Origin: Rhodospirillaceae bacterium UBA3470
Lineage (GTDB): Bacteria > Pseudomonadota > Alphaproteobacteria > Rhodospirillales > Casp-alpha2
Assembly: GCA_002378125.1 (NCBI GenBank)
Contig: DFRF01000038.1
Span: 1 to 27,301 of the forward strand
Direction: 5' to 3'
Length of the DNA: 27,301 nucleotides
The position numbers were made by a program, and so were the translations under genes. Below, in pieces: positions 1 to 6,784 of the stretch. Numbering within the stretch: position 1 is the stretch's first letter; every line of letters starts with the position of its first letter. The notes beneath the pieces were generated by a model that was not told the DNA's origin, searched no databases, and was given only the letters and a program-made list of their open reading frames with translations.

Positions 1-1
1 T

Positions 2-238
2 AAGGACTTGCCCTGGAAGGAACGCGACCACGCCCTGTTCGTAGGCTACGCGCCTATCAAAAGCCCGCGCTATGCCATTTCCGTCGTCGTTGAGCATGGT
101 GGCGGGGGTTCCAAGGTGGCGGCGCCCATTGCTCGCGACATACTAGTCGAGGCCCAGCGTCGGGACTCCGCAGGCGACATCATCCGCGCGTCCGCGCTGC
201 GTCCGGTGGAGCCAGTGAAAGCGAGCTCGGACGAATGA
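2..238 (+). CDS. mrdA: Penicillin-binding protein 2, C-terminal end (partial)
   Basis: This is the last 78 codons of a class B penicillin-binding protein, the transpeptidase that crosslinks peptidoglycan during side-wall elongation; the rest lies left of the window. The visible segment has the end of the transpeptidase fold: a DHALFVGYAP strand, then a SPRYAISVVVEHGGGGS segment typical of the PBP2 C-terminus, then an alpha helix with PIARDIL and a short polar tail. The reading frame is open from base 2, so the gene is a true edge partial and not a small gene starting at base 8. It ends with TGA overlapping the ATG of rodA (ATGA), so the two are translationally coupled. The order mrdA-rodA is the standard elongasome pair. 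I am confident of family and pairing; no active-site motif (SxxK, SxN, KTG) is inside the window. Confidence 0.9.
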   Translation, partial: KDLPWKERDHALFVGYAPIKSPRYAISVVVEHGGGGSKVAAPIARDILVEAQRRDSAGDIIRASALRPVEPVKASSDE

Positions 239-1380
239 GAGAAGACAGCCTCAATCAGCCGAAATTCACCATCGGCCAGAAACTTCTGAACATTCACTGG
301 TTCCTTGTTTTCCTCATCTGCCTGACAGTGGCTATTGGGATTGCGATGCTGTATTCCGCGGCGAACGGCAGCTTTCAACCCTGGGCGTCCCGGCAGCTGG
401 TTCGGTTTGGCGTTGGTTTTTTGGCGATGATAGCCGTAGCACTCATTGATGTACGCATCTGGTTGCGGTTTGCCTATGCCCTATACGGGCTCAGCATTAT
501 CCTGTTGGTACTAGTGGAATTCATGGGCTTTGTCGGCATGGGTGCGCAGCGATGGCTCGATCTTGGCTACTTCAACTTGCAGCCGTCCGAATTGATGAAG
601 ATCACGCTGGTGCTGGCGTTAGCCCGCTATTTCCATGGCCTCACCATGGAAGGTGTGGCCGGACCGACGCGGTTGATCCTACCCCTGATCATGGTCTTCG
701 TACCTACTGGGTTAGTGTTGCGCCAACCGGACCTTGGCACGGCGTTGATGTTGATCATGGCCAGCGGCGCGCTTTTTTTTGTTGCTGGGGTGCGGTTGTG
801 GAAGTTCGCGCTAGTCATCGTCTTGGGCCTGATCGCGACGCCTGTAGGTTGGCAGTTCCTACACGACTACCAAAAACGGCGCATCCTCACCTTTCTCAAC
901 CCGGAGGCAGACCCCTTGGGCGCAGGTTATCACATCATTCAGTCGAAGATCGCCTTAGGATCCGGCGGGGTGCTGGGCAAGGGGTTTATGCAGGGCACCC
1001 AGGGCCATTTGAACTTCCTCCCGGAGATGCAGACCGATTTCATCTTCACCATGCTGGCGGAGGAATTTGGGCTTGTGGGCGGGCTGGGTTTGCTGGCGCT
1101 TTATGCCCTGCTGCTCCTGTTTGGTGGGATCATCGCAATGCGTACCAATAACCAGTTCGGACGCCTAGTCGCCTTTGGCGTGACGATGACGTTCTTCCTT
1201 TATGTCTTCATCAACATTGCCATGGTCATGGGCCTGGTCCCCGTGGTGGGCGTACCGCTGCCGCTGATTTCTTACGGTGGCACGGCGATGATGACGCTGC
1301 TTATCGGTTTTGGCCTGTTGATCGGCATCTGGGTGCACCGCGACGTTACCATTGGCCGACGCGGCGGGGATGAGATCTAG
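235..1380 (+). CDS. rodA: RodA, SEDS-family peptidoglycan glycosyltransferase
   Basis: RodA polymerises lipid II into glycan strands in the inner membrane as partner of PBP2 in the rod-shape elongasome. The 381-residue protein has about ten hydrophobic helices, the usual RodA size. SEDS hallmarks are visible: the QPDLGTA segment near 174-180, the GKGFMQGTQGHLNFLPE loop near 249-264, the conserved aspartate D268 in MQTDFIF, expected to be catalytic by comparison with RodA D262 of E. coli, and the PLPLISYGGT motif in the last third. The start ATG lies inside the mrdA stop (ATGA overlap), so no independent ribosome site is needed. It is the last gene of its unit; the following 540 bases carry no clear gene. 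Housekeeping gene, nothing odd in it. Confidence 0.97.
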   Translation: MREDSLNQPKFTIGQKLLNIHWFLVFLICLTVAIGIAMLYSAANGSFQPWASRQLVRFGVGFLAMIAVALIDVRIWLRFAYALYGLSIILLVLVEFMGFVGMGAQRWLDLGYFNLQPSELMKITLVLALARYFHGLTMEGVAGPTRLILPLIMVFVPTGLVLRQPDLGTALMLIMASGALFFVAGVRLWKFALVIVLGLIATPVGWQFLHDYQKRRILTFLNPEADPLGAGYHIIQSKIALGSGGVLGKGFMQGTQGHLNFLPEMQTDFIFTMLAEEFGLVGGLGLLALYALLLLFGGIIAMRTNNQFGRLVAFGVTMTFFLYVFINIAMVMGLVPVVGVPLPLISYGGTAMMTLLIGFGLLIGIWVHRDVTIGRRGGDEI

Positions 1381-1923
1381 GTCTCTAGGAAATTGGCCGC
1401 TTCAATATATCGACCAAATCTCCGTTAATGGACAGATTAAGTCGTCCTAAATGGTTTGATGACGGACAGCGAGTGTTAAGTTTAAATGTGCTCTCGTGGT
1501 GTCGTTCATCATATTCAGCGTCGTAGAAATTTGCCTATATCTGTTTATGCCCGGGACGGTCAGGGATGGGATGGACTGTGATCTGTTCTTATGTGTTAAG
1601 CTTGCATTGGCCGATTTTTCATTGTTCTGCAACTTCGTCTTTTTTAGTAGCGGATCGTCAAAGTGATACACTCTATCAATCCAGCATTGTCATTCAGACC
1701 GGTATCTCTAATCCATTGATTGCCATGGGTTCAATAATCACCTCAAAAGTAAGAATAGGCCCGGTTTTCTGGGCTAATAAGGAAACTCTTAATCGCAAGG
1801 CCCGAGTATCAATTTTCCGATCGGCCTTCACTTATCCTTTGATTTTGTAAGTGTTTTCCGGATTTTTTGCAGAGTGGTTGGCTCGCCCTATACAGACTAT
1901 TTAACTATCTCAATAGGGCTCGA
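1381..1923. other. Intergenic gap of about 540 bases, AT-richer than flanks
   Basis: This stretch separates rodA from the convergent end of the leftward oxygenase gene. It is visibly richer in A and T than the coding DNA on both sides. Frames are open for at most about 95 codons on the plus strand (1566-1850) and 75 on the minus strand (1447-1671), but their composition is not protein-like and I see no good ribosome sites or recognisable family. No canonical hairpin plus T-run is visible just after rodA. The only structure I could find is the 7-base inverted repeat listed at 1885-1919. It could hold a small RNA or decayed DNA, but nothing in the sequence proves that. Confidence 0.6.
1885..1919. 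terminator. Possible stem-loop between convergent genes
   Basis: Arms GCCCTAT (1885-1891) and ATAGGGC (1913-1919) are perfect reverse complements separated by 21 bases. The hairpin lies 5 bases beyond the stop codon of the leftward oxygenase gene (1924-1926). There is no T-run directly after either arm in the direction expected for a Rho-independent terminator (on the minus strand the following run is A-rich), so at best it is a weak or Rho-assisted stop. A 7-base match with this spacing can occur by chance. Confidence 0.3.
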
Positions 1924-2895
1924 TCAGTCCTGCTGCCGGTAGGCGAAGGACTTCTGATAGATGGAGTGAATATAGTCGGCGCATTTGATAGGCGCATAGT
2001 GCGGGGTCTCGCCGGGGGTGAGCACTGGGTCGATAACCGTGTTCCAATCGGGATCGACGAAGACGGGCATCGAATACCGTTCGCGGCCTGATCCGTTGAT
2101 CACCCGGTGTGGATTGGATGTGAAGCGATCATTGCTCCACCGGTGCAGCAAGTCTCCGATATTGACGACGAAGGTATCCGGAATTGGGTGAGCTGTGATC
2201 CATTCGCCGTCGCGGGTCATGACTTGCAGGCCGCCTGTGCCGTCCTGGTAGAGGAAGGTGACACAGCCGTAATCCGTGTGGGGCGAGACGCCGAAATGCT
2301 GCCTGCCCATATCTTCGGGTTGCGGGGGATAGTGGATGATGGCGGCGCGGGTCAGTGGTTTCGAGAACGATCGCGTAAAATGGTCGTGCTTAAGACCTAG
2401 TCCCGCGGCGAAGGCTCGCAGTAGACAAATGCCCAAACCGTTGATCGTTTCTATATAGCGGCCCAAGACCGGCGCCATATCGGGTTGAAAATCGGGCCAG
2501 CAGTTTGGCGCCAGGATGCCACGGCTAGAGGCGATATCCGGGTCATCGGTCGCGACCTCCCAACCCCAGACGAAGCTTTCCTTAAAGTCCTCATGGCGTG
2601 CGCCGGACATAGTCGCCTCGCCGATCGGCAAGAAGCCACGGTGCACTTTGTTGGCCCGGATCTGGTTTTTCTCCACCTCCGGGCGGGAGAAAAACGTCTT
2701 GGCCTCGTTCAGCACTTCGACGATCAAGGCCGGATCGACACCGTGATTGGAGATGTAGAAGAACCCAATTCGTTGCACTACGTTCCGCAGTTGGCGGCCG
2801 ACCGCAATCTCGCCTTCCGGCCCGTCAGCCAACGGGCCGACGTCGATGACGGGGATCGCGTCAATGTCAACCTCGGTGACAGGGGCGTAGCTCAC
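1924..2895 (-). CDS. 2-oxoglutarate/Fe(II)-dependent oxygenase, isopenicillin N synthase-like
   Basis: This 323-residue protein belongs to the non-heme iron oxygenases of the isopenicillin N synthase/DIOX type, which hydroxylate or desaturate small molecules using 2-oxoglutarate and O2. Visible marks: the N-terminal IPVIDVGPL segment (DIOX_N domain), GFFYISNHGV near 44-53, the iron triad H206, D208 (SPHTDYG) and H263 (NPHRV), and the 2-oxoglutarate-binding RYS (R273, S275). No signal peptide, so cytoplasmic. The start is a GTG overlapping the stop of the AhpD-like gene (GTGA), with only a weak ribosome site, so translation is probably coupled. It is the last gene of the leftward unit downstream of a solute-binding protein and a creatininase-family enzyme, suggesting it acts on the imported substrate or a product. 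The substrate cannot be read from sequence; IPNS-like plant and bacterial relatives act on very diverse molecules. Confidence 0.9.
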   Translation of the reverse strand: MSYAPVTEVDIDAIPVIDVGPLADGPEGEIAVGRQLRNVVQRIGFFYISNHGVDPALIVEVLNEAKTFFSRPEVEKNQIRANKVHRGFLPIGEATMSGARHEDFKESFVWGWEVATDDPDIASSRGILAPNCWPDFQPDMAPVLGRYIETINGLGICLLRAFAAGLGLKHDHFTRSFSKPLTRAAIIHYPPQPEDMGRQHFGVSPHTDYGCVTFLYQDGTGGLQVMTRDGEWITAHPIPDTFVVNIGDLLHRWSNDRFTSNPHRVINGSGRERYSMPVFVDPDWNTVIDPVLTPGETPHYAPIKCADYIHSIYQKSFAYRQQD

Positions 2896-3482
2896 GTCTC
2901 GGCGTCCATTTCCTTGTAGTAGCCGATAATATCGCCCTCCGTGGTAACGCCAAGGCCGTTCAACAGACGGTTCGAATAGTTGAAATAGGCACAGACCTGA
3001 TTGACCTCCAAAATTTCCCCGTCGTCGGCGCTGGCCGCGCGCACGGCCTCAATATCGGCCTCGGTCATGGCACCGACTTCTGTGGTCAATTTACCAGCAT
3101 AAACCAGCAGCGCCAGTTCCTTCCCGTCGAAAGCGTCCTCGGGCCGATGCGCGTCTAGGGCGGCACGAACGGCGTCGGCACGGGCGTCGTCACCGATCAA
3201 GCGGCGCGCGTTGGTGAAATGGTGTCTGAGACTGTAATCGCAGTTGTTAAGGATGCTGACGTAGGATGCGACCACCTCTAGGAACCAGAACGGCAACGTA
3301 TTGTCTGGATTGTGCAGGACGCTTCTGTAGAGGACGACGTGGCCGTCCATGGTGTGTGGCCGCAGCGAATGGGCCCGCATGACGTTGTCGACCGTGCCGT
3401 GCGGAGTGCGAACCCGATCGAAGAAGGGTTTCAGGGTTTCGTCTGCTTCGTCGTCCGCGATCATCTTGATCCATGCCGCCAT
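2892..3482 (-). CDS. AhpD/carboxymuconolactone decarboxylase-like protein
   Basis: A 196-residue, mainly helical cytoplasmic protein of the CMD/AhpD superfamily, which contains peroxidase-associated thiol proteins and decarboxylases. The family signature is recognisable around 69-88: glutamate E69, cysteine C81 in LNNCDYS, and histidines H87-H88, following the usual E...C..C...H pattern. The second cysteine of the redox CxxC is a serine here (S84), so a classical AhpD disulfide cycle is unlikely and a different chemistry or a structural role is inferred. The ATG start has an AAGGA ribosome site about 7 bases upstream. The end overlaps the GTG start of the downstream oxygenase and the start lies 20 bases after the creatininase-family gene, so the three form one operon. 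Its precise activity is unknown. Confidence 0.8.
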   Translation of the reverse strand: MAAWIKMIADDEADETLKPFFDRVRTPHGTVDNVMRAHSLRPHTMDGHVVLYRSVLHNPDNTLPFWFLEVVASYVSILNNCDYSLRHHFTNARRLIGDDARADAVRAALDAHRPEDAFDGKELALLVYAGKLTTEVGAMTEADIEAVRAASADDGEILEVNQVCAYFNYSNRLLNGLGVTTEGDIIGYYKEMDAET

Positions 3483-3502
3483 GGCGTTGTCCTTGTAAGT
3501 TA

Positions 3503-4249
3503 TTAGGTGAGGAAGAAGGCGTAGTCTGCAGCGGTCGCGTCGACCGCTGCCGCCAGAATTTGCTCCCCCGCCGCTGCCGTGGCAAGCCAGGAATCGGACC
3601 CGACCCGTCCGTCAGGGAATTGATCGCGGTGGCTGTCGGCATCGAAATGGTTGTCGCCGCTATGGTCTCGGATGAAGGCCGTATCAAGCGTCTCGATATT
3701 GGTTGGACGCTCCGCGCTGCCCACGGCGTGCAAAACGGCTTGGGTGATGGAAATTTCGCTGGGCGTTGCATGCAGTCCCTCGCCATCACCAAAATGTCTG
3801 ACGACCAACTCAGCGACGCTAGGGTGATCCCACCAACTGCGGATTCGGCAGCGTAGGTCCCCACCGAGATCGCGATAAAGGTCCTGAAAGGCAGCCTGCA
3901 GTGGAGCAATATTGCCGCCGTGGCCATTGACGAAGTAGATATGAGTGAAGCCCTGCCCTGCCAGTGACGCCACCACGTCACGAGTCAAAGCCATCAGGGT
4001 TTTGGCACGCAGCGAGATAGTCCCGGGAAAACTCAAGTTGAATTGGGCCTGCCCCAGCGTAAGGGTCGGGGCCAACAAGGCCTTTGCCGTATCAGCGACG
4101 CGAACGGCCACGGCTTCGGCGCAAATGGCGTCTGTGCCGATCATGCCGACCGGCCCGTGCTGTTCGGTCGAACCGCACGGTATGATGATCCCGGTTTTGG
4201 ATTTCAGATAGGCCTCGACATCGGGCCAGGTTTGATGCTGCAGTTTCAT
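3503..4249 (-). CDS. Creatininase-family metal-dependent amidohydrolase
   Basis: A 248-residue protein of the creatininase family (creatinine amidohydrolase, mycofactocin MftE, FAPy deformylase and related enzymes), which hydrolyse amide bonds, often in small cyclic compounds. Metal-site residues are all visible: E29 and H31 in CGSTEQHG, D40 in GTDA, H110 in VNGHGGN, and E165 after H160 in the HATPSEIS segment. Length matches the family (about 240-260). I place the start at 4249, because a GGGAG ribosome site sits 5 bases upstream; extending the frame to 4348 would run back across the terminator and into the upstream gene. It follows the solute-binding protein gene across a hairpin terminator and precedes the AhpD-like gene by 20 bases. 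By context it probably opens an amide or lactam in an imported compound; the exact substrate is not inferable. Confidence 0.92.
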   Translation of the reverse strand: MKLQHQTWPDVEAYLKSKTGIIIPCGSTEQHGPVGMIGTDAICAEAVAVRVADTAKALLAPTLTLGQAQFNLSFPGTISLRAKTLMALTRDVVASLAGQGFTHIYFVNGHGGNIAPLQAAFQDLYRDLGGDLRCRIRSWWDHPSVAELVVRHFGDGEGLHATPSEISITQAVLHAVGSAERPTNIETLDTAFIRDHSGDNHFDADSHRDQFPDGRVGSDSWLATAAAGEQILAAAVDATAADYAFFLT

Positions 4250-4260
4250 GGTTGCTCCCG

Positions 4261-4291
4261 AAACGAAAAACGCCGGGCCCAGGGCCCGACG
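4261..4291 (-). terminator. Rho-independent terminator after the solute-binding protein gene
   Basis: Read on the minus strand, CGTCGGGCCC and GGGCCCGGCG form a 10-base-pair GC-rich stem with almost no spacer (the innermost pairs must open), followed directly by TTTTTCGTTT. It lies 19 bases past the solute-binding protein stop codon and 11 bases before the creatininase-family start. It should end most transcripts after the binding-protein gene and let fewer run into the three enzyme genes, a common way of making excess binding protein. Confidence 0.85.
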
Positions 4292-4310
4292 CTCATCTTG
4301 TCCCGTCGGC

Positions 4311-5090
4311 CTAGTTGGCGATTTGCCACTTTGAGGCCAGCTTGTCAAAGAAGCCGCGCTCCTTCTTCAAGGCAATCCAGTGGTTGATATAGTTGATCCA
4401 CACTTGATCGTCTTGTGGCAACAGCATGGCAATGGGCGTACGCGCCCGCGCCTGCTTGACCGGGACGACGGCCATCTGCGGATATTTTTCGACCAGTTTG
4501 CCGGCTTCGACATTCGACGTGATATGCGCATGGGCCCGGCCGGCCAGAACTTCCTGGAAGTCGCGAGCTGGGGCTTCAATAATCTTCTTTTTGGCACTTG
4601 GGAAAAAACGTTTGACTTGTTGTTCCTGTGTCGTACCCAGTGTCGCCGCGACGGTCACGTTTGGCTTGTCCAGATCTCCCCAGTCTTGGAACTTTGAAAG
4701 GTTTTTTTTCAGGGTCAGCGGCACGGTTGCCAATGAGAAATAAGAGGGCGAATAGCCCGCTACCTTGGCGCGTTTCATGGAGATTGAGGCTGAACCAGTG
4801 AGGTCGTATTTGTTGGATACGACGCCGCTGACCAACGTCTTCCAATCGGTCGCTACGAACTCCACCTTGACGCCTAGGTCCTTGGCCAACTCCGTCATCA
4901 TGTCGATATCGTAACCCTTGTAGGTGTTGGTTGCGGGGTCCTTCATGGTCATAGGGTTCCAGTCCCCCGTGGTACCCACGCGCAGCACGCCTTTATCGAG
5001 AATTTCCTTAAGGCGCGAATCGGCCTTGGCGGCGGTGGTCGCAACCATCAAACCCAGTACGGCTATGACAGCATATTTCAATAGTTTCAT
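4311..5090 (-). CDS. Periplasmic solute-binding protein, polar amino acid type (PheC-like subgroup)
   Basis: A 259-residue family 3 extracellular solute-binding protein that delivers a ligand to an ABC importer. It has a typical signal peptide (positive MKLLK, hydrophobic core, likely cleavage after the ATTAAKA segment near residue 23). The mature part shows VLRVGTTGDWNP, GYDIDM near 59-64 and SASISMKRAK with the arginine (R107) that in this fold binds a ligand carboxylate. The RVGTTGD opening and overall layout resemble the cyclohexadienyl dehydratase (PheC) branch, enzymes that arose from such binding proteins, but its neighbours argue for transport. The start at 5090 is chosen because GGGGAG lies just upstream and it begins the signal peptide. 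The ATPase and permease genes are on the opposite strand, divergently transcribed from the same 177-base region. The ligand is unknown, probably an amino acid or other small carboxylate. Confidence 0.92.
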   Translation of the reverse strand: MKLLKYAVIAVLGLMVATTAAKADSRLKEILDKGVLRVGTTGDWNPMTMKDPATNTYKGYDIDMMTELAKDLGVKVEFVATDWKTLVSGVVSNKYDLTGSASISMKRAKVAGYSPSYFSLATVPLTLKKNLSKFQDWGDLDKPNVTVAATLGTTQEQQVKRFFPSAKKKIIEAPARDFQEVLAGRAHAHITSNVEAGKLVEKYPQMAVVPVKQARARTPIAMLLPQDDQVWINYINHWIALKKERGFFDKLASKWQIAN

Positions 5091-5114
5091 GATTCTCCCC
5101 TTATTGATCTGAGG

Positions 5115-5155
5115 GTGATTCGGAAGACGCCGGAAAATCGCGACGGCTGAATCAC
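5115..5155. promoter_or_regulatory. Inverted repeat in the divergent transporter promoter region
   Basis: GTGATTC (5115-5121) and GAATCAC (5149-5155) are perfect 7-base inverted arms separated by 27 bases, about midway between the divergent binding-protein and ATPase genes. Paired half-sites like this could bind a dimeric regulator controlling both directions. A 7-base pair is expected about once by chance in a region of this size, so this is only a candidate. The flanking promoters were not clear enough to assign. Confidence 0.25.
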
Positions 5156-5267
5156 GGTTATGGTTGGTGTCTGTTTTACTCTGGTCGGGAAGTTTCAAAC
5201 ATTCTAGTTTCTTGCACAAGCCGCCATTGCGGAAACAGCATCAAGCGGTGCTTTAGGGAGCCTACGC

Positions 5268-6020
5268 ATGGGGAACAACGGCCGTGAGCCGATCATAAAG
5301 ATCGCCGGAATGGGGAAGTCCTTCGGCGACTTTGAAGCGCTGAAGAACATCCACCTGACCGTCCACAACGGTGAGCGTGTCGTGGTTTGCGGCCCTTCGG
5401 GTTCTGGCAAGTCGACGATGATTCGCTGCATCAATCGACTGGAGGCCCATGATGCCGGTACGATCACTGTAGACAACATCGAGCTCAACCAGAACACCAA
5501 GAATATCAACGCCATCCGACGCGAGGTCGCCATGGTGTTCCAGCAATTTAATCTATTTCCGCATCTGACCGTCGTCGAAAACCTGACGCTCGGCCCGGTC
5601 CGCGCCCGCAAGATGAACCCGGCGGACGCGGAGGTTTTGGCACGAAAGTATCTTGAACGCGTGCACATTCCCGAACAGGCGGAGAAATATCCGGCACAGC
5701 TTTCTGGCGGCCAGCAACAGCGTGTGGCCATTGCCCGTTCGCTTTGCATGGAGCCCCGCATCATGCTGTTCGACGAACCGACCTCGGCCCTCGACCCTGA
5801 AATGATCTCGGAAGTTCTGGACGTCATGGCCGAATTGGCCGAAGACGGCATGACCATGGTCTGCGTCACCCACGAGATGAGCTTTGCGCGCAAGGTCGCG
5901 GACACCATGGTGTTCATGGATGCCGGTGAGATCGTTGAGACAGCGTCGCCGGAGCAGTTTTTCTCGGCGCCAGAGAGCGAACGCACCCAAATGTTCCTGA
6001 ACCAAATTCTACAGTATTGA
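5268..6020 (+). CDS. ABC transporter ATP-binding protein, polar amino acid type
   Basis: A 250-residue ATPase of the GlnQ/HisP group that powers import of the ligand captured by the neighbouring binding protein. All nucleotide-binding motifs are intact: Walker A GPSGSGKST (42-50), Q-loop in VFQQFNLFPH (near 92), signature LSGGQQQR (145-152), Walker B IMLFDEPTSALDPE (from 165) and switch histidine H202 in VTHE. The ATG start has an AGGGAG ribosome site 8-9 bases upstream. The stop overlaps the region of the permease start, so the two genes are translationally linked. Divergent from the binding-protein gene. The family assignment is secure; specificity is set by the other components. Confidence 0.96.
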   Translation: MGNNGREPIIKIAGMGKSFGDFEALKNIHLTVHNGERVVVCGPSGSGKSTMIRCINRLEAHDAGTITVDNIELNQNTKNINAIRREVAMVFQQFNLFPHLTVVENLTLGPVRARKMNPADAEVLARKYLERVHIPEQAEKYPAQLSGGQQQRVAIARSLCMEPRIMLFDEPTSALDPEMISEVLDVMAELAEDGMTMVCVTHEMSFARKVADTMVFMDAGEIVETASPEQFFSAPESERTQMFLNQILQY

Positions 6021-6022
6021 CG

Positions 6023-6781
6023 ATGGTAGGTTGGATGAAACTCACGAAAGGCCTGATCGCCGGTTTGCTCCTAACGTTGCTATTGACTGGCTGCGGCGCG
6101 AACTGGGGTTGGTACGTGGTCTCGCCTTCAACCGAATCGGGGCGCTCTAACCTGAAGTTCCTGATCGACGGTCTGGGCTATACCATCGCGCTCTCGATCT
6201 GTGCCATCGTCATTTCTATAGTTATTGGCCTGCTGATCGCCTTGCCAGGCCTTGCCAAGGGTCGCGCGCCTCGAACGATGAACCGTGTCTATGTGGAATG
6301 CTTCCGAGCGATTCCCATCCTGGTGCTGCTCTTGTGGGTCTACTACGGTCTGCCCGTGGTCCTGGATATCGGCATCACCGCTTTTTGGGCCGGCGTCGTG
6401 GCACTGGCCATTTCGGACAGCGCCTTTGAGGCTGAGATTTTCCGCGGCGGCATTCAGAGCATTTCGAAGGGCCAGATCGAAGCCGCTGATTCGCTAGGGC
6501 TTAGCTACTACGATAAAATGCGTTACGTGATCCTGCCGCAGGCGATCCGGCGCATCCTGCCGCCGCTCGGCAATCAGCTGGTCTACATGCTGAAAATGTC
6601 GTCGTTGGTCTCGGTCATTGGGCTAAGTGAACTCACGCGGCGCGCCAACGAATTGGTGGTGACTGAGTACCGGCCGCTGGAGATTTATACGATCTTGGTC
6701 CTGGAATACTTGATCCTAATCTTGATCGTTTCCGTGGGCGTGCGTTGGTTGGAAAAGAAGATGCGGGCCGATGAGCAATAG
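6023..6781 (+). CDS. ABC transporter permease, polar amino acid type (HisM/GlnP-like)
   Basis: A 252-residue inner-membrane permease with about five membrane segments in its conserved domain. The EAA loop that docks on the ATPase is visible as EAADSLGLSYYDKMRY followed by VILPQAIRRILPPLGNQ. The N-terminus is odd: an extra hydrophobic segment ends in LLLTGCGANWGWY, where LTGC looks like a lipoprotein-type cleavage box, although the NWGWYVVSP part also occurs naturally before the first permease helix in some relatives. Only one permease gene is present, so a homodimeric channel is inferred. I use ATG 6023; TTG 6017, overlapping the ATPase stop, is an alternative and ATG 6035 another. The gene is followed after 3 bases by the NicX/M29-like gene, so it is the middle of a three-gene unit. 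Confidence 0.93.
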   Translation: MVGWMKLTKGLIAGLLLTLLLTGCGANWGWYVVSPSTESGRSNLKFLIDGLGYTIALSICAIVISIVIGLLIALPGLAKGRAPRTMNRVYVECFRAIPILVLLLWVYYGLPVVLDIGITAFWAGVVALAISDSAFEAEIFRGGIQSISKGQIEAADSLGLSYYDKMRYVILPQAIRRILPPLGNQLVYMLKMSSLVSVIGLSELTRRANELVVTEYRPLEIYTILVLEYLILILIVSVGVRWLEKKMRADEQ

Positions 6782-6784
6782 GCC

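Noticed and set aside
552..1151. A 199-codon open frame inside rodA in another plus-strand frame
   Set aside because: It lies wholly within an unmistakable rodA, and its composition (many H, R, G, P) is that of an out-of-frame reading.
1566..1850. A 94-codon frame in the gap after rodA
   Set aside because: No ribosome site, no recognisable family, composition not protein-like.
3247..3981. A 244-codon minus-strand frame across the AhpD-like and creatininase-like genes
   Set aside because: It overlaps two real genes on the same strand in another frame and is rich in S, T and R without any family motif.
5204..5986. A 260-codon frame antisense to the ABC ATPase
   Set aside because: It is antisense to a protein with every ATPase motif intact, and is serine/methionine-rich without family resemblance.
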